From Comamonadaceae bacterium UBA4962 (GTDB lineage: Bacteria > Pseudomonadota > Gammaproteobacteria > Burkholderiales > Burkholderiaceae_C): a stretch of 64,000 nt of DNA. Made by a program: the position numbers and the translations under genes. The stretch spans positions 62,001 to 126,000 of the forward strand of contig DHAE01000007.1 in the NCBI GenBank assembly GCA_002397315.1. The letters are read 5' to 3'. How positions within the stretch are numbered: position 1 is the first letter of the stretch; each line of letters opens with the position of its first letter. The notes under the pieces are model-generated. The model was not told the DNA's origin. It made no database searches and saw only the letters and a list, made by a program, of their open reading frames with translations. Below, piece after piece: positions 25,057-34,298 of the stretch.

Positions 25057-25977
25057 GTGACGAATGCAGGATGGCAGCGGTGGTTGGTGGCGACGCAGCT
25101 CGCCTGCGCGGCGGGCTGGGCGCTCTGGCTCTGGCCGCATTCGCGGGCCTGGGCGATCGTGGGGGCGGGGCTGTGGCTGCTCGGCCCCCGGCTCTGGCTC
25201 GGGCTGCAGTTTTTGCTGATGCTGCGCGCCAACCGGGGCGGCCCGGTCCCGGCTCCGCCGGCCGGGCGCGTGCTGCGCGCGTGGTGGGCGGAAACGCAAT
25301 GGGCCGGCCGGGTGTTCGGCTGGTGGCAGCCGTTCCGCCACGCCGCCGTGCCCGACTGGCTCCCGCCGGCCCCGGCGGACGGCACGGCCCCGGCGCCGCG
25401 CGGTGTGGTGCTGGTGCACGGCTTTCTCTGCAACCGCGGCTTCTGGATGTCCTGGTTCGCGCTGCTGCGCCGACGCGGCCACGCCTTCGCGGCCGTCACG
25501 CTGGAGCCGCCGTTCGGCGCGATCGACGGCTATGCCGACACCATCGATGCGGCCGTGCGGCGGGTGGCAGAGGCCACGGGCCGTCCCCCGCTCGTGATCG
25601 GCCACAGCATGGGCGGCCTCGCCGTGCGCGCCTGGCTCCAGGGCTGCGGCGAAGCCGGCATGGGCCGCGTGCACCGCGTGGTCACCCTGGGCACGCCGCA
25701 TGCCGGCACGGAAGCCGCCCGCTTCAGCCGCGCGGACAACGGCCGGCAGATGGTGCCCGGCCATCCGTGGCTCGACGCCCTGGCGGCGTCCGAGCCGCCG
25801 GCCGTGCGCGCGCGCTTCACCTGTTTCTATTCCGACTGCGACAACGTGGTGTATCCCGCCCTCGCGGCCACGCTGGCGGGCGCGGACAACCGCTTCGTGT
25901 CCGGTGCCGCGCACGTGCACATGGCCTTCCACCCGGACGTGGTGCGCGCCTGCCTGGAAATCGCCGCGCAGCCGTGA
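25057..25977 (+). CDS. Alpha/beta hydrolase, lipase-like, with N-terminal membrane segments
   Basis: The 306-residue protein has two hydrophobic segments in its first 60 residues (QLACAAGWALWLWPHSRAW, AIVGAGLWLLG) and then an alpha/beta hydrolase domain: oxyanion-hole strand GVVLVHGFLCNRGFW near 117, nucleophile elbow IGHSMGGLAVRAW near 180, and a C-terminal His in HVHMAFHPDVV. TLGTPHAGTEAA after the nucleophile is typical of lipases and PGAP1-like acyl hydrolases. It is probably anchored in the inner membrane with unknown substrate. GTG 25057 is preceded by a strong GGAGGA. Divergent from fadD, so both could serve lipid breakdown. Confidence 0.85.
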   Translation: MTNAGWQRWLVATQLACAAGWALWLWPHSRAWAIVGAGLWLLGPRLWLGLQFLLMLRANRGGPVPAPPAGRVLRAWWAETQWAGRVFGWWQPFRHAAVPDWLPPAPADGTAPAPRGVVLVHGFLCNRGFWMSWFALLRRRGHAFAAVTLEPPFGAIDGYADTIDAAVRRVAEATGRPPLVIGHSMGGLAVRAWLQGCGEAGMGRVHRVVTLGTPHAGTEAARFSRADNGRQMVPGHPWLDALAASEPPAVRARFTCFYSDCDNVVYPALAATLAGADNRFVSGAAHVHMAFHPDVVRACLEIAAQP

Positions 25978-26605
25978 AGCCGTGAGGAGGGCGGTGCCCC
26001 CATCCGGCCGGTGGCGGGGCGCGTCGTCAGTCCGGCGCGGGACGCCGCTGCAGCAGGTTGCCCGAGCGCGCCGCCAGCAGCGCCTCGGCCGCGGGGCGCG
26101 GGCTCCAGAGCGGCGCGGCGTGGGTCGCCTGGCGTCGTGCCCGCATCGGCTCCGGGGCCTGGAATTCCGGCGGCAGCCGGCCGTGCCGCGCGAAACCCTC
26201 CGGCCCCGTGAGCCGGCCTGCGGCAGACCGGGGCGGCAGGGAGGCCGCCGACGCGGTGCGGCGGGCGATGCCGGCCACCGTGGGCTCCGGCGCGGCCGAG
26301 GGAAAGCGCCGTGCGACCGGCGCGACGGGCGCGACGCCGCCCGCCAGCGACGCGGGCGACAGGCCGGACGGTGGGCGCAGAAGCAGTGAGGAAACGCCGG
26401 TGACGCGCGGCATGGGCGGCTTTCTCGCGCCCGGGGGCCTGCGCAGCAGCGCAACCGCCCCTGGCGACGGGCAATGGGGATGGATGCCGCCATGCTCGCC
26501 GCGGCGCGGCACCGCCGTGCAGGGCATGCGAAGCCCGCTGCCTGCGCGCGAAGGGCCACCGGGCCTCTGCCCGCCGCGACCCACTCGGCGTGGCTTGCGT
26601 CTCCT
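25978..26605. other. 628-base stretch without a secure gene
   Basis: Between the hydrolase stop and the phhA stop lies GC-rich sequence with one doubtful minus-strand frame (26027-26413, listed separately) and several overlapping frames of poor composition. I see no terminator with a T-tract, no tRNA and no repeat longer than a few bases. Confidence 0.6.
26027..26413 (-). CDS. Doubtful small protein, Pro/Arg/Ala-rich
   Basis: A 128-residue frame starts MPRVTGVSSLLLRPPSG at 26413 and reads on with many Pro, Arg and Ala and a few short hydrophobic runs. The same frame is open to 26584. It has no motif I know, no signal peptide and no ribosome site I trust, and proteins of this composition arise easily as chance frames at this GC level. 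Its place downstream of phhA on the same strand is the only point in favour. Confidence 0.3.
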   Translation of the reverse strand: MPRVTGVSSLLLRPPSGLSPASLAGGVAPVAPVARRFPSAAPEPTVAGIARRTASAASLPPRSAAGRLTGPEGFARHGRLPPEFQAPEPMRARRQATHAAPLWSPRPAAEALLAARSGNLLQRRPAPD

Positions 26606-27445
26606 TCAGGCCGCCACGGCCTCGCGCTCGTCGGCCGCGAACTCGGCCTGCCCGCGCAGGCGTTCGTACACCGGCGCGAAGTCGGGCTCGGTCATCTCGA
26701 ACAACTGTTCGAAGCTGTCGATCACGAAGTAGGTCTGCTGGTAGGTGTCGATCTTGTAGCGCGTGCGCATGGTGCGCTCGAGCTGCAGCGGCAGGCGCTG
26801 CGGCTCGGGGCTGTTCACCGAATATTCCAGCTCGCCCGACGAGCTGAGGATGCCGGCCCCGTACGCGCGCATCGCCCCGCGCTCGCGGATCAGGCCGAAC
26901 TCGATCGTGTACCAGTAGAGGCGCGAGAGCATCTCGCAGGCACCCAGGCCGTGCGCCTTCAGGCCGCCCTGGCCGTAGCGCTGCACGTAGTCGGCGAACA
27001 CCGGGTTGAACAGCAGCGGCACGTGCCCGAACAGGTCGTGGAAGATGTCGGGCTCGACGATGTAGTCGAACTCCTCGGGCGTGCGGATCCAGTCCGTCAC
27101 CGGGAACTTGCGGTTCGCGAGCAGCGTGAAGAACGGCACCTCGGGGATCAGGCCCGGCACGCCCACGATCTCCCAGCCGGTGGCGCGCCGCAGCCGCTCG
27201 TTGATCTCGTCGAAGCGCGGGATGCGGTCGCTCGCGCCCAGCGAGGGCAGGGCGGCGATGAAGGCCTCGCTCGCGCGGCCCGGCAGCAGCGCCGACTGGC
27301 GCGCATAGAGGCGCCGGTAGGTGTCGTGGTCCTGCGGCGTATAGGCCGCATAGTCCTGCGCGCAGGTGTAGTCGCTGCCGGCGCGTGCGTAGTCGCCGCG
27401 CGGGGGACGGTCGGATTGACCGTAGACGACGGGGGCTTGTCCCAT
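26606..27445 (-). CDS. phhA: Phenylalanine-4-hydroxylase
   Basis: This 279-residue iron enzyme hydroxylates phenylalanine to tyrosine with tetrahydropterin and oxygen. The iron-binding 2-His-1-Glu set is visible: PDIFHDLFGHVPLL near 133-146 (two His) and the Glu in YWYTIEFGL near 180. GWEIVGVPGLIPEV and RPPRGDY are further bacterial family features, and the length matches. It opens tyrosine catabolism, continued by HppD 1.1 kb upstream on the same strand. No pterin dehydratase (phhB) is next to it. Confidence 0.97.
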   Translation of the reverse strand: MGQAPVVYGQSDRPPRGDYARAGSDYTCAQDYAAYTPQDHDTYRRLYARQSALLPGRASEAFIAALPSLGASDRIPRFDEINERLRRATGWEIVGVPGLIPEVPFFTLLANRKFPVTDWIRTPEEFDYIVEPDIFHDLFGHVPLLFNPVFADYVQRYGQGGLKAHGLGACEMLSRLYWYTIEFGLIRERGAMRAYGAGILSSSGELEYSVNSPEPQRLPLQLERTMRTRYKIDTYQQTYFVIDSFEQLFEMTEPDFAPVYERLRGQAEFAADEREAVAA

Positions 27446-27502
27446 GGCATGTCTCCTTTTTTGTCAAAAGCAGGACCGCCCATGCCCGGGCCGCCCCGCA
27501 CC

Positions 27503-28471
27503 TCAATCCAGCTTGATCTTCGCGGCCTTGATCAGGAAGCCGTACTTGGCGTGCTCGGAACGCACGAACTGGCCGAACGATTCCATCGTCAGCTCTTCCG
27601 CGTCCAGGCCCATCTTCTTCAGCTTGGCGGCGCTCGCGGGCGCGCGCATGGCGGCGGTGAACGCGGTCGCGTACTTGCGGGCGGCGTCGTCGGGCAGCGA
27701 GGCCGGGGCGAACAGCCCGAACCACGTGACCACGTTGAAGCCCGGCACTTCGTCGTTGATGCTGCGCACGTCGGGCAGCTCGTTGTCGCGGCCGAGCGTG
27801 GTCACACCCAGCGCCTTCAGCTTGCCGGCCTGGATCAGCGGCAGCGACGAGGCGAGGTTGTCGAACACGAACGACACTTCCCCGGCCTGCAGCGCCTTCA
27901 GCGCCGGAGCGGCCCCCTGGAACGGCACGTGGGCCACGCGCGTGTTGGTGAGCGACTTGAGCATTTCGGCCGCGATGTGGCCGATGCTGCCGTTGCCGCC
28001 CGAGCCGTACTTGAGCTGGTCCGGGTTCTTCTTCAGGTACTGCACCAGGTCGGCCGTCGTCCGGATGTTCAGCGACTTCGCCTGCTCCGCGCCCATCACC
28101 AGCACGTTGGGCGTGCGCGCCACCAGGGCGATCGGCTTGAAGTCGCGCAGCGGGTCGTACGGGAAGTTCTTGTAGAGCCACGGGTTCACCGCGTGCGTGG
28201 CCACGGCGCCCATCACCAGCAGGTTCGCATCCTTCGGTGCCTTGGCCACCATGTCCGCGCCGGTGTTGCCGCCGGCTCCCGGCTTGTTCAGCACCTCCAC
28301 GGCGCCCAGCGTGCCGCGCACGCCCTCGGCGAGGATGCGCGCGGACGTATCCAGCGGGCCTCCCGCGGGGTAGGGGACCACGATGGTCAGCGGGGCGGAT
28401 GCGTTCTGCGCATGCGCTGCGCAGGCCGCGCCCGCGAGAACGGTGGCCAGGATGTAACTACGGCGCAACAT
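27503..28471 (-). CDS. Periplasmic Bug/TctC-family substrate-binding protein
   Basis: The 322-residue protein has a signal peptide (MLRRSYILATVLAGAACAAH, then AQ) and the TctC fold: ITIVVPYPAGGPLDTSAR-like start, here LTIVVPYPAGGPLDTSAR, NKPGAGGNTGADMVAKA, YGSGGNGSIGHIAAEM and HVPFQGAAPALKAL. These proteins bind carboxylic acids and related anions for tripartite tricarboxylate transporters, but no TctA or TctB membrane gene is nearby, as is usual for the huge Bug families of betaproteobacteria. I start at 28471 because GGAGAG lies upstream; ATG 28495 is possible. Its place between phhA and hppD hints at an aromatic acid ligand, which is only a guess. Confidence 0.9.
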   Translation of the reverse strand: MLRRSYILATVLAGAACAAHAQNASAPLTIVVPYPAGGPLDTSARILAEGVRGTLGAVEVLNKPGAGGNTGADMVAKAPKDANLLVMGAVATHAVNPWLYKNFPYDPLRDFKPIALVARTPNVLVMGAEQAKSLNIRTTADLVQYLKKNPDQLKYGSGGNGSIGHIAAEMLKSLTNTRVAHVPFQGAAPALKALQAGEVSFVFDNLASSLPLIQAGKLKALGVTTLGRDNELPDVRSINDEVPGFNVVTWFGLFAPASLPDDAARKYATAFTAAMRAPASAAKLKKMGLDAEELTMESFGQFVRSEHAKYGFLIKAAKIKLD

Positions 28472-28505
28472 GGGTGTCTCTCTCTCCGTGCTCATGGGAG
28501 GGCGC

Positions 28506-28511
28506 AGTATA
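28506..28511 (-). promoter_or_regulatory. Candidate -10 element for the Bug-family gene
   Basis: TATACT on the minus strand lies 35 bases upstream of the ATG at 28471, within the short gap after hppD. No convincing -35 accompanies it. Confidence 0.35.
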
Positions 28512-28565
28512 GAGACGGGTCCGGTGCCGGTGCGGTTGGTTACATCAATCGGCAGGCCGATGTAT

Positions 28566-29702
<1,137 letters not shown>

Positions 29703-29906
29703 GCGTTGTCTCCGTGGGTTGGCGCATTGATCTGCGTCATGCCACTGTAGGGGCTCGCATGCTCATGTTTCTGGCGAAAGCATGGCGGCTGTCGCCCATT
29801 CGCGCAGGAAAACTGCAGGTTTGGCCCGGATCCCGCCATGGTTTCGCCATCAGCCGGCGCCGAGGCGGCGCACCGCCGGCAGGCACGGCCGCCGGGAAGC
29901 GGTGGT

Positions 29907-30875
29907 TCAGCCGCCGGCGCCGCGCAGCGCGAGCGCCGCGTCCACGCGCAGTTGCTCTGCGGGCGTGAAGAGCCGCTGGCGCAACTGCTGCAGCGCCGGG
30001 CCTTCGCCCGTGGCGGCCCGGGCCTGCTGGTACTGGTCCAGGCGCCGTTGCCACTGGCGCTCCTCCTCGTCACGGCGGGCGAGGGCCTGGGCGGCAGCCT
30101 CGCCGTACCGCGCGCTGCGCTCCGCGTAGCGGGTGGCATCGTCGGCGTGGCGCGCGTTCAGGTCGGCCGTCTGATCGGCCGCGGCCAGGTGCGCGACGGA
30201 CGCCTGGCGTGCGGCGCGCAGCGGCTCGGGCAGGGCGGCTTCGGCGGCGCGCATCGCGTCGGCCCGCTGCGATGCGGTGAGCGTACGGTCGCCGGCGATA
30301 TCCATCCGGGCCAGGGTGTGGCGATCGAGCGCGGCTTCCTCCGCGAACAGCGCCTCGTACTCCGCCGGTTCGAAGAACTGCTGGCGCAGGCTGTCGCGCG
30401 CCTGCATGGCCGTGCGCACGGCCTTCGCATCCGACATATCGGCCGGCGGCGGCACGCTGCCCAGCGCGGCGCGGTAATCGACGTAGCGCAGCGCCAGGGC
30501 CAGGGCGCGCTCCCGCACGTCGGCGGCGAAATGCCGGTCCGCCAGCGCCCGCAGGCGGCGCTTGATCTCCTGCGGATCGTCCGTGGCGCCGGCTTCCAGC
30601 GCATCGTTCAGCAACGCGTCGATCGCATGGCGCAGCCCGGGAACCAGCAGTGGATCGGCGAGCGGCCCCGGCGGGCGCGGCGCCAGGAAGGCCGTGCCTG
30701 CCGCTTCCGCCCTGCCTGCCCGGCCCGTGGCGCCGTCATTCCCGGCCACGGACAGGTGGGTGCCTGCACCGCCATCCGCCTCCGGGGAGCGCATGGCGAA
30801 CCATGCGCTCACGCCCAGTACCAGCAGCGCCGCCAGCAGCGCCGGGGCGGCCCCCCGCCTGCGGGTGACTGCCAT
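29907..30875 (-). CDS. lifO: Lipase-specific foldase (lipase chaperone)
   Basis: This 322-residue steric chaperone folds the adjacent lipase in the periplasm. One N-terminal membrane anchor (PALLAALLVLGVSAWFAM, residues about 11-28) is followed by an Ala/Gly/Pro-rich linker (about 30-70) and a long helical domain. The family motif Rx1x2FDY(F/C)L(S/T)A is not obvious as such, but the helical repeat RDSLRQQFFEPAEYEALF and the LTASQRADAMRAAEAALPEPLR region match the lipase foldase family. It starts 5 bases after the lipase stop, the standard lip-lif arrangement, so the two are made together. Confidence 0.9.
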   Translation of the reverse strand: MAVTRRRGAAPALLAALLVLGVSAWFAMRSPEADGGAGTHLSVAGNDGATGRAGRAEAAGTAFLAPRPPGPLADPLLVPGLRHAIDALLNDALEAGATDDPQEIKRRLRALADRHFAADVRERALALALRYVDYRAALGSVPPPADMSDAKAVRTAMQARDSLRQQFFEPAEYEALFAEEAALDRHTLARMDIAGDRTLTASQRADAMRAAEAALPEPLRAARQASVAHLAAADQTADLNARHADDATRYAERSARYGEAAAQALARRDEEERQWQRRLDQYQQARAATGEGPALQQLRQRLFTPAEQLRVDAALALRGAGG

Positions 30876-30879
30876 GGGG

Positions 30880-31851
30880 TCAGAGCCCCTGCTGCTTCAG
30901 GCGGTTGGCGTGCTGCCGGTAGAGCGTGACCGGATCGATGGAGAACAGGTCGCGCAGGCCCACGAAATGGTTGATTTCGTCCAGGTGGTTCTGGCGGTAG
31001 TCGCCCAGATGCTTGCCCAGGCGCGACGAGCAGACGGCCACCAGGCCATCGTTGGCTTCGCCGTGCACCGGCCAGAGCAGCGCCAGCGGACCGTCGCTCG
31101 GGTCCAGCGGGTTGGTGAGCACCCGGTTGCCGGTCCAGGAGTAGTAGCGCACGCCGTTCACCACCGACGGGCCATCGCCGCAGCCGTCCGCCAGGCCTTC
31201 GGGGAAGCGGCGGTTGAAGTCGGCCGCACCCGCGGTGGTCAGCGAATCGAGCGCGGCCTTGGGGACCTGCGGGTAGTCCGGCGCGCCCGAGAGCACGCCC
31301 ATCAACCGGGCGAGTCCCTTGACGGCTTCGTTGGCGACGGATTCCTGCACCGAGCCGGGCGGCAGGCCTCCGCGCACCAGATCGGCCACGCGCGAACCCC
31401 GGTTGACGCCCCCGACCGAGGTGACCGAAGCCACCAGCTGCGGTGCCACGCTGGCCACGTAGCGGACGGTGGGGCCGCCATGCGAATGGCCGATCAGGTT
31501 CACCTTGGCCGCGCCGGTGATCGCCAGGATGTCCTTGACCTGCGCGAGCAATTGCTCCCCCCGCACTTCGGAGCTGTTGGCGCCCGACACCTGCGCCACG
31601 AAGACCTGGGCGCCGTCGCGCTGCAGGGCCTCGGGAATGCCGTAGAACATGTCCACGCCGAGCAGGGTCTTGAAGCCCAGCAGGCCATGCACCAGCACGA
31701 TCGGATAGCGCGTCTGCGTATATCCCGGCTGGCTGGCCTGGTTCAACGACACCGGCTGTGCGTGGGCGGCCGGAGCGGCAAGGGCCAGGGCGAGCGTGGC
31801 GCCGGCGGCAAGCTGGCCGAGCCGCCCGATGCGGCGAAGGATTGCGTGCAT
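30880..31851 (-). CDS. lip: Secreted triacylglycerol lipase (subfamily I.1/I.2)
   Basis: The 323-residue lipase has a Sec signal peptide (LAAGATLALALAAPAAHAQ, cleavage after about residue 32), the oxyanion strand YPIVLVHGLLG, and the nucleophile elbow GHSHGG with Ser123. The catalytic Asp is probably in GEANDGLVAVC and the His in DEINHFVG, where neighbouring Asp and Gln residues form the calcium site of this subfamily. Two cysteines (ADGCGDG and AVCSS) fit the single disulfide. GGAGATTT precedes the ATG. Lipases of this class need a foldase (next gene) and leave the cell by type II secretion, whose genes start at 54 kb. Confidence 0.95.
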   Translation of the reverse strand: MHAILRRIGRLGQLAAGATLALALAAPAAHAQPVSLNQASQPGYTQTRYPIVLVHGLLGFKTLLGVDMFYGIPEALQRDGAQVFVAQVSGANSSEVRGEQLLAQVKDILAITGAAKVNLIGHSHGGPTVRYVASVAPQLVASVTSVGGVNRGSRVADLVRGGLPPGSVQESVANEAVKGLARLMGVLSGAPDYPQVPKAALDSLTTAGAADFNRRFPEGLADGCGDGPSVVNGVRYYSWTGNRVLTNPLDPSDGPLALLWPVHGEANDGLVAVCSSRLGKHLGDYRQNHLDEINHFVGLRDLFSIDPVTLYRQHANRLKQQGL

Positions 31852-31903
31852 GGAAATCTCCGTGGGTTGCGTGGCGGGCAGGAAGAGAACGGGCAGACGC
31901 GGA

Positions 31904-31925
31904 AAAAAGAACGACCGTTCTTTTT
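31904..31925. promoter_or_regulatory. Palindrome in the lip-lrp divergent gap (candidate operator)
   Basis: AAAAAGAAC and GTTCTTTTT are perfect 9-bp inverted repeats separated by GACC. The site lies 53 bases upstream of the lipase ATG and 108 upstream of the lrp ATG, in AT-rich sequence that stands out locally. It could bind a dimeric regulator or, as a hairpin with a T run on both sides, act as a terminator; the position between divergent starts favours an operator. Confidence 0.55.
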
Positions 31926-32032
31926 CTGGGAGAATTGTCCAGCAGATACGGTCGAGTTTCCACCGGGTAGAAACCCGCAGGCTGCCGCCCACGGCTGTGC
32001 AGACCGGGCGAGGCTTCATAGAATCCTGTGCC

Positions 32033-32515
32033 ATGAGCGCCTCCCACGCACTGGACCGGCTCGATCGGGCCATCCTGCGCTGCCTTCAAGACAATGGCCG
32101 CGAAACCTACGACGTCATCGGCGAGCAGGTCGGGCTGTCGCCCAGCGCCGTGCTGCGGCGCGCCAAGCGCCTGGAAGACGCGGGGGTGATCGACCGCTAC
32201 GTCGCCCTGGTGCGGCCCGAGGCCGTGGGCCTGGGCCTCACGGCCTACCTGAACGTGCGGCTCGAAAAGCACACCGAGAGCCACAAGCGCAATCCGATGG
32301 ACCTCTTCCGCGCCAGCGTGCAGACCTGGCCGGAAGTGGTGGAATGCTCCGCGCTCACGGGCGAGATGGATTACCTTTTGCGCGTGGTGGTGGCCGACAT
32401 GGCGCATTACAGCCGCTTCATCATGGATACGTTGCTCAAGCACCCCAGCGTGCAGGACTGCAAGACCAGCTTCGTGCTCGACCGGGTGAAGAGCACCACG
32501 GCCGTGCCGGTGTGA
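32033..32515 (+). CDS. Lrp/AsnC-family transcriptional regulator
   Basis: The 160-residue protein has an N-terminal winged helix (LDRLDRAILRCLQDNGRETY, then IGEQVGLSPSAVLRRAKRLE) at residues about 6-55 and a C-terminal ligand-sensing RAM domain (EVVECSALTGEMDYLLRVVV) that forms octamers and usually binds amino acids. The CSALTGEMDYLL segment is the classical Lrp motif with a Gly-Asp turn changed to Gly-Glu-Met-Asp. It is divergent from the lipase. Lrp genes of this type often sit beside hppD in related bacteria (from memory), which lies 2.3 kb away here across the lip-lifO pair. Confidence 0.92.
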   Translation: MSASHALDRLDRAILRCLQDNGRETYDVIGEQVGLSPSAVLRRAKRLEDAGVIDRYVALVRPEAVGLGLTAYLNVRLEKHTESHKRNPMDLFRASVQTWPEVVECSALTGEMDYLLRVVVADMAHYSRFIMDTLLKHPSVQDCKTSFVLDRVKSTTAVPV

Positions 32516-32648
32516 CACCTTGGCGACACCGGGGTGCTATGCAATGCATAGCTGGACGGTGAGGCTCCGTGGCATCGGGCCGCGATTCTGCGCGCGCATT
32601 CGTGGTGGCTGAACGGGCCGTCGCGTCCGCCCAACGGTGGGTCGATTC

Positions 32649-32668
32649 TTAGGGGAAAACCCTAAAAT
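32649..32668 (+). promoter_or_regulatory. Inverted repeat overlapping a candidate -10 for the GNAT gene
   Basis: TTAGGG and CCCTAA are 6-bp arms around GAAAA (32649-32665). TAAAAT (32663-32668) overlaps the right arm and lies 6 bases before the ATG at 32675, so it would place the transcript start at or near the start codon. Confidence 0.45.
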
Positions 32669-32674
32669 CACGCC

Positions 32675-33343
32675 ATGTCCGCTCCCCCCGCCGAGTCCCA
32701 CGCCCCCCACCGCGCCGCGCCGCGCGGCGTGCCCGTCGTGGTGCCCATCCGCTCCCTGGGGCCGGAGCACCGCGGCCGGATCGCCGCGCACCTGCTGCGG
32801 CTGGAGCCCGGCGACCGCTACCTGCGGTTCGGCTACGCGGCGTCGGACGAACAGGTGCTGCGCTACGTGCAGCAGCTCGATTTCGTGCGCGACGAGGTCT
32901 TCGGCATCTACAACCGCCGGCTCGAACTCATCGCCGTCGCCCACCTGGCCTATGGCGATGCGGCCGAGCACCGCAGCTGCGCCGAGTTCGGCGTGTCGGT
33001 GCTCGCCCAGGCGCGCGGCCGCGGCTTCGGCGCCCGGCTCTTCGAGCGCGCCGTGATGCACGCGCGCAACCGCGACGTGCGCATGGTGTTCATCCATGCG
33101 CTGAGCGAGAACACCGCCATGCTGCGCATCGCCCGCAATGCCGGCGCCGTGGTGCGCCGCGACGGCTCCGAATCCGAGGCCTACCTCGAGATTCCGCCCG
33201 CGGGCCTGCAGTCGCGCATGGCCCAGAAGGTGGTGCACCGCCTGGCCGAGATGGACTACCAGCTCAAGCGCCAGGCCCGCCAGTTCCGCGCCTTCCTCGC
33301 GGGCATGCAGGCCGCGCGCAGCGGCGGGCCGCCGGCCGCCTGA
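32675..33343 (+). CDS. GNAT-family N-acetyltransferase
   Basis: The 222-residue protein carries a GNAT domain at about 55-175: YLRFGYAASDEQVLRYV opens it, VAHLAYG and AEFGVSVLAQARGRGFGARLFERAV form the acetyl-CoA binding motif A (R-G-x-G-x-G/A written RGRGFGARL), and NTAMLRIARNAG is motif B. The C-terminal part (about 180-222) is basic and helical. Acetyl acceptor unknown. ATG 32675 is the only sensible start. The first 20 residues are Pro/His/Ala-rich. It precedes corC by 68 bases. Confidence 0.85.
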   Translation: MSAPPAESHAPHRAAPRGVPVVVPIRSLGPEHRGRIAAHLLRLEPGDRYLRFGYAASDEQVLRYVQQLDFVRDEVFGIYNRRLELIAVAHLAYGDAAEHRSCAEFGVSVLAQARGRGFGARLFERAVMHARNRDVRMVFIHALSENTAMLRIARNAGAVVRRDGSESEAYLEIPPAGLQSRMAQKVVHRLAEMDYQLKRQARQFRAFLAGMQAARSGGPPAA

Positions 33344-33411
33344 GCCTCAGCCGCGGGCATCCGCTATCCTTGGAGCCCTCGCAACCACCGCACGTCCTGC
33401 ACCCCGAGACC

Positions 33412-34296
33412 GTGTCCGACCCCCACCCCGCGCGCCCGTCCGACCGTGAAGACAAGCGCACGCTCCTGCAGCGCTTCCTCGAATTCATCCATCCTGGCCC
33501 GGACTCCAAGGACGAACTGATCGCCACCCTGGCCGAGGCGGAAGACAACGACGTCATCAACGGCGACGCCCGCGTGATGCTCGAGCGCGTGCTGCGCATG
33601 GCCGAGATGACGGCCAGCGACGTGATGGTGCCCGCCCCCCGCATGGACCTGATCGACATCGATTCGCCCTACGAGCCGCTGCTCCACCAGGTGATCGACA
33701 CGGCGCACTCGCGCTTTCCTGTCTACCAGGGCGAGCGCGAGAACATCATCGGCATCCTCATGGCCAAGGACCTGCTGAAGCTGCAGCGGGCGCCCGAGCT
33801 GAACATCCGCGCGCTGCTGCGCCCGGTGGTGTACGTGCCCGAGAGCAAGGGCCTGAACGACCTGCTGCGCGAATTCCGCGCGAACCGCATCCACATGGCG
33901 GTGGTGATCGACGAGTTCGGCCGCGTGGCCGGCCTCGTCACCATCGAGGACGTGCTGGAGCAGATCGTGGGCGAGATCGAGGACGAATTCGACATTCCCG
34001 AAGACGAAGGCGACATCTTCGCGCTGGCCGACCGCACCTACCGCGTGAGCGGCGACACCCCCGTGGAGCGCGTGGCCGAGGCGTTCGACCTGCCGGCCAT
34101 CGAGGGCAGCGACCGGGACGAGGAGTTCGACACCATCGGCGGCCTGATCGCGCACGAGCTGGGCCATGCGCCGCGCCGCGGCGAGTCGCTCGACCTGGCC
34201 GGCCTGCGCTTCATCGTGCTGCACACGAAGGGCGGGGCGGTGCGCTGGTTCAAGGTCTCGCCCGTGCCGGCGGGCGACGGCCCGGACGCCGGCTGA
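33412..34296 (+). CDS. corC: CorC/YbeX family CBS-domain protein
   Basis: The 294-residue cytoplasmic protein has two CBS domains (VMVPAPRMDLIDIDSPYE and following; LRPVVYVPESKGLNDLL) at about 65-190 and a C-terminal CorC_HlyC domain (GRVAGLVTIEDVLEQIVG leading on, then FRVSGDTPVE-like AYRVSGDTPVE, here TYRVSGDTPVE). YbeX/CorC proteins are linked to magnesium and cobalt efflux and to ribosome quality in E. coli. I start at GTG 33412 (MSDPHPARPSDRED), since that gives the usual length; TTG 33370 in frame is less likely. It is 2 bases from lnt, the conserved ybeX-lnt pair. Confidence 0.93.
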   Translation: MSDPHPARPSDREDKRTLLQRFLEFIHPGPDSKDELIATLAEAEDNDVINGDARVMLERVLRMAEMTASDVMVPAPRMDLIDIDSPYEPLLHQVIDTAHSRFPVYQGERENIIGILMAKDLLKLQRAPELNIRALLRPVVYVPESKGLNDLLREFRANRIHMAVVIDEFGRVAGLVTIEDVLEQIVGEIEDEFDIPEDEGDIFALADRTYRVSGDTPVERVAEAFDLPAIEGSDRDEEFDTIGGLIAHELGHAPRRGESLDLAGLRFIVLHTKGGAVRWFKVSPVPAGDGPDAG

Positions 34297-34298
34297 GC

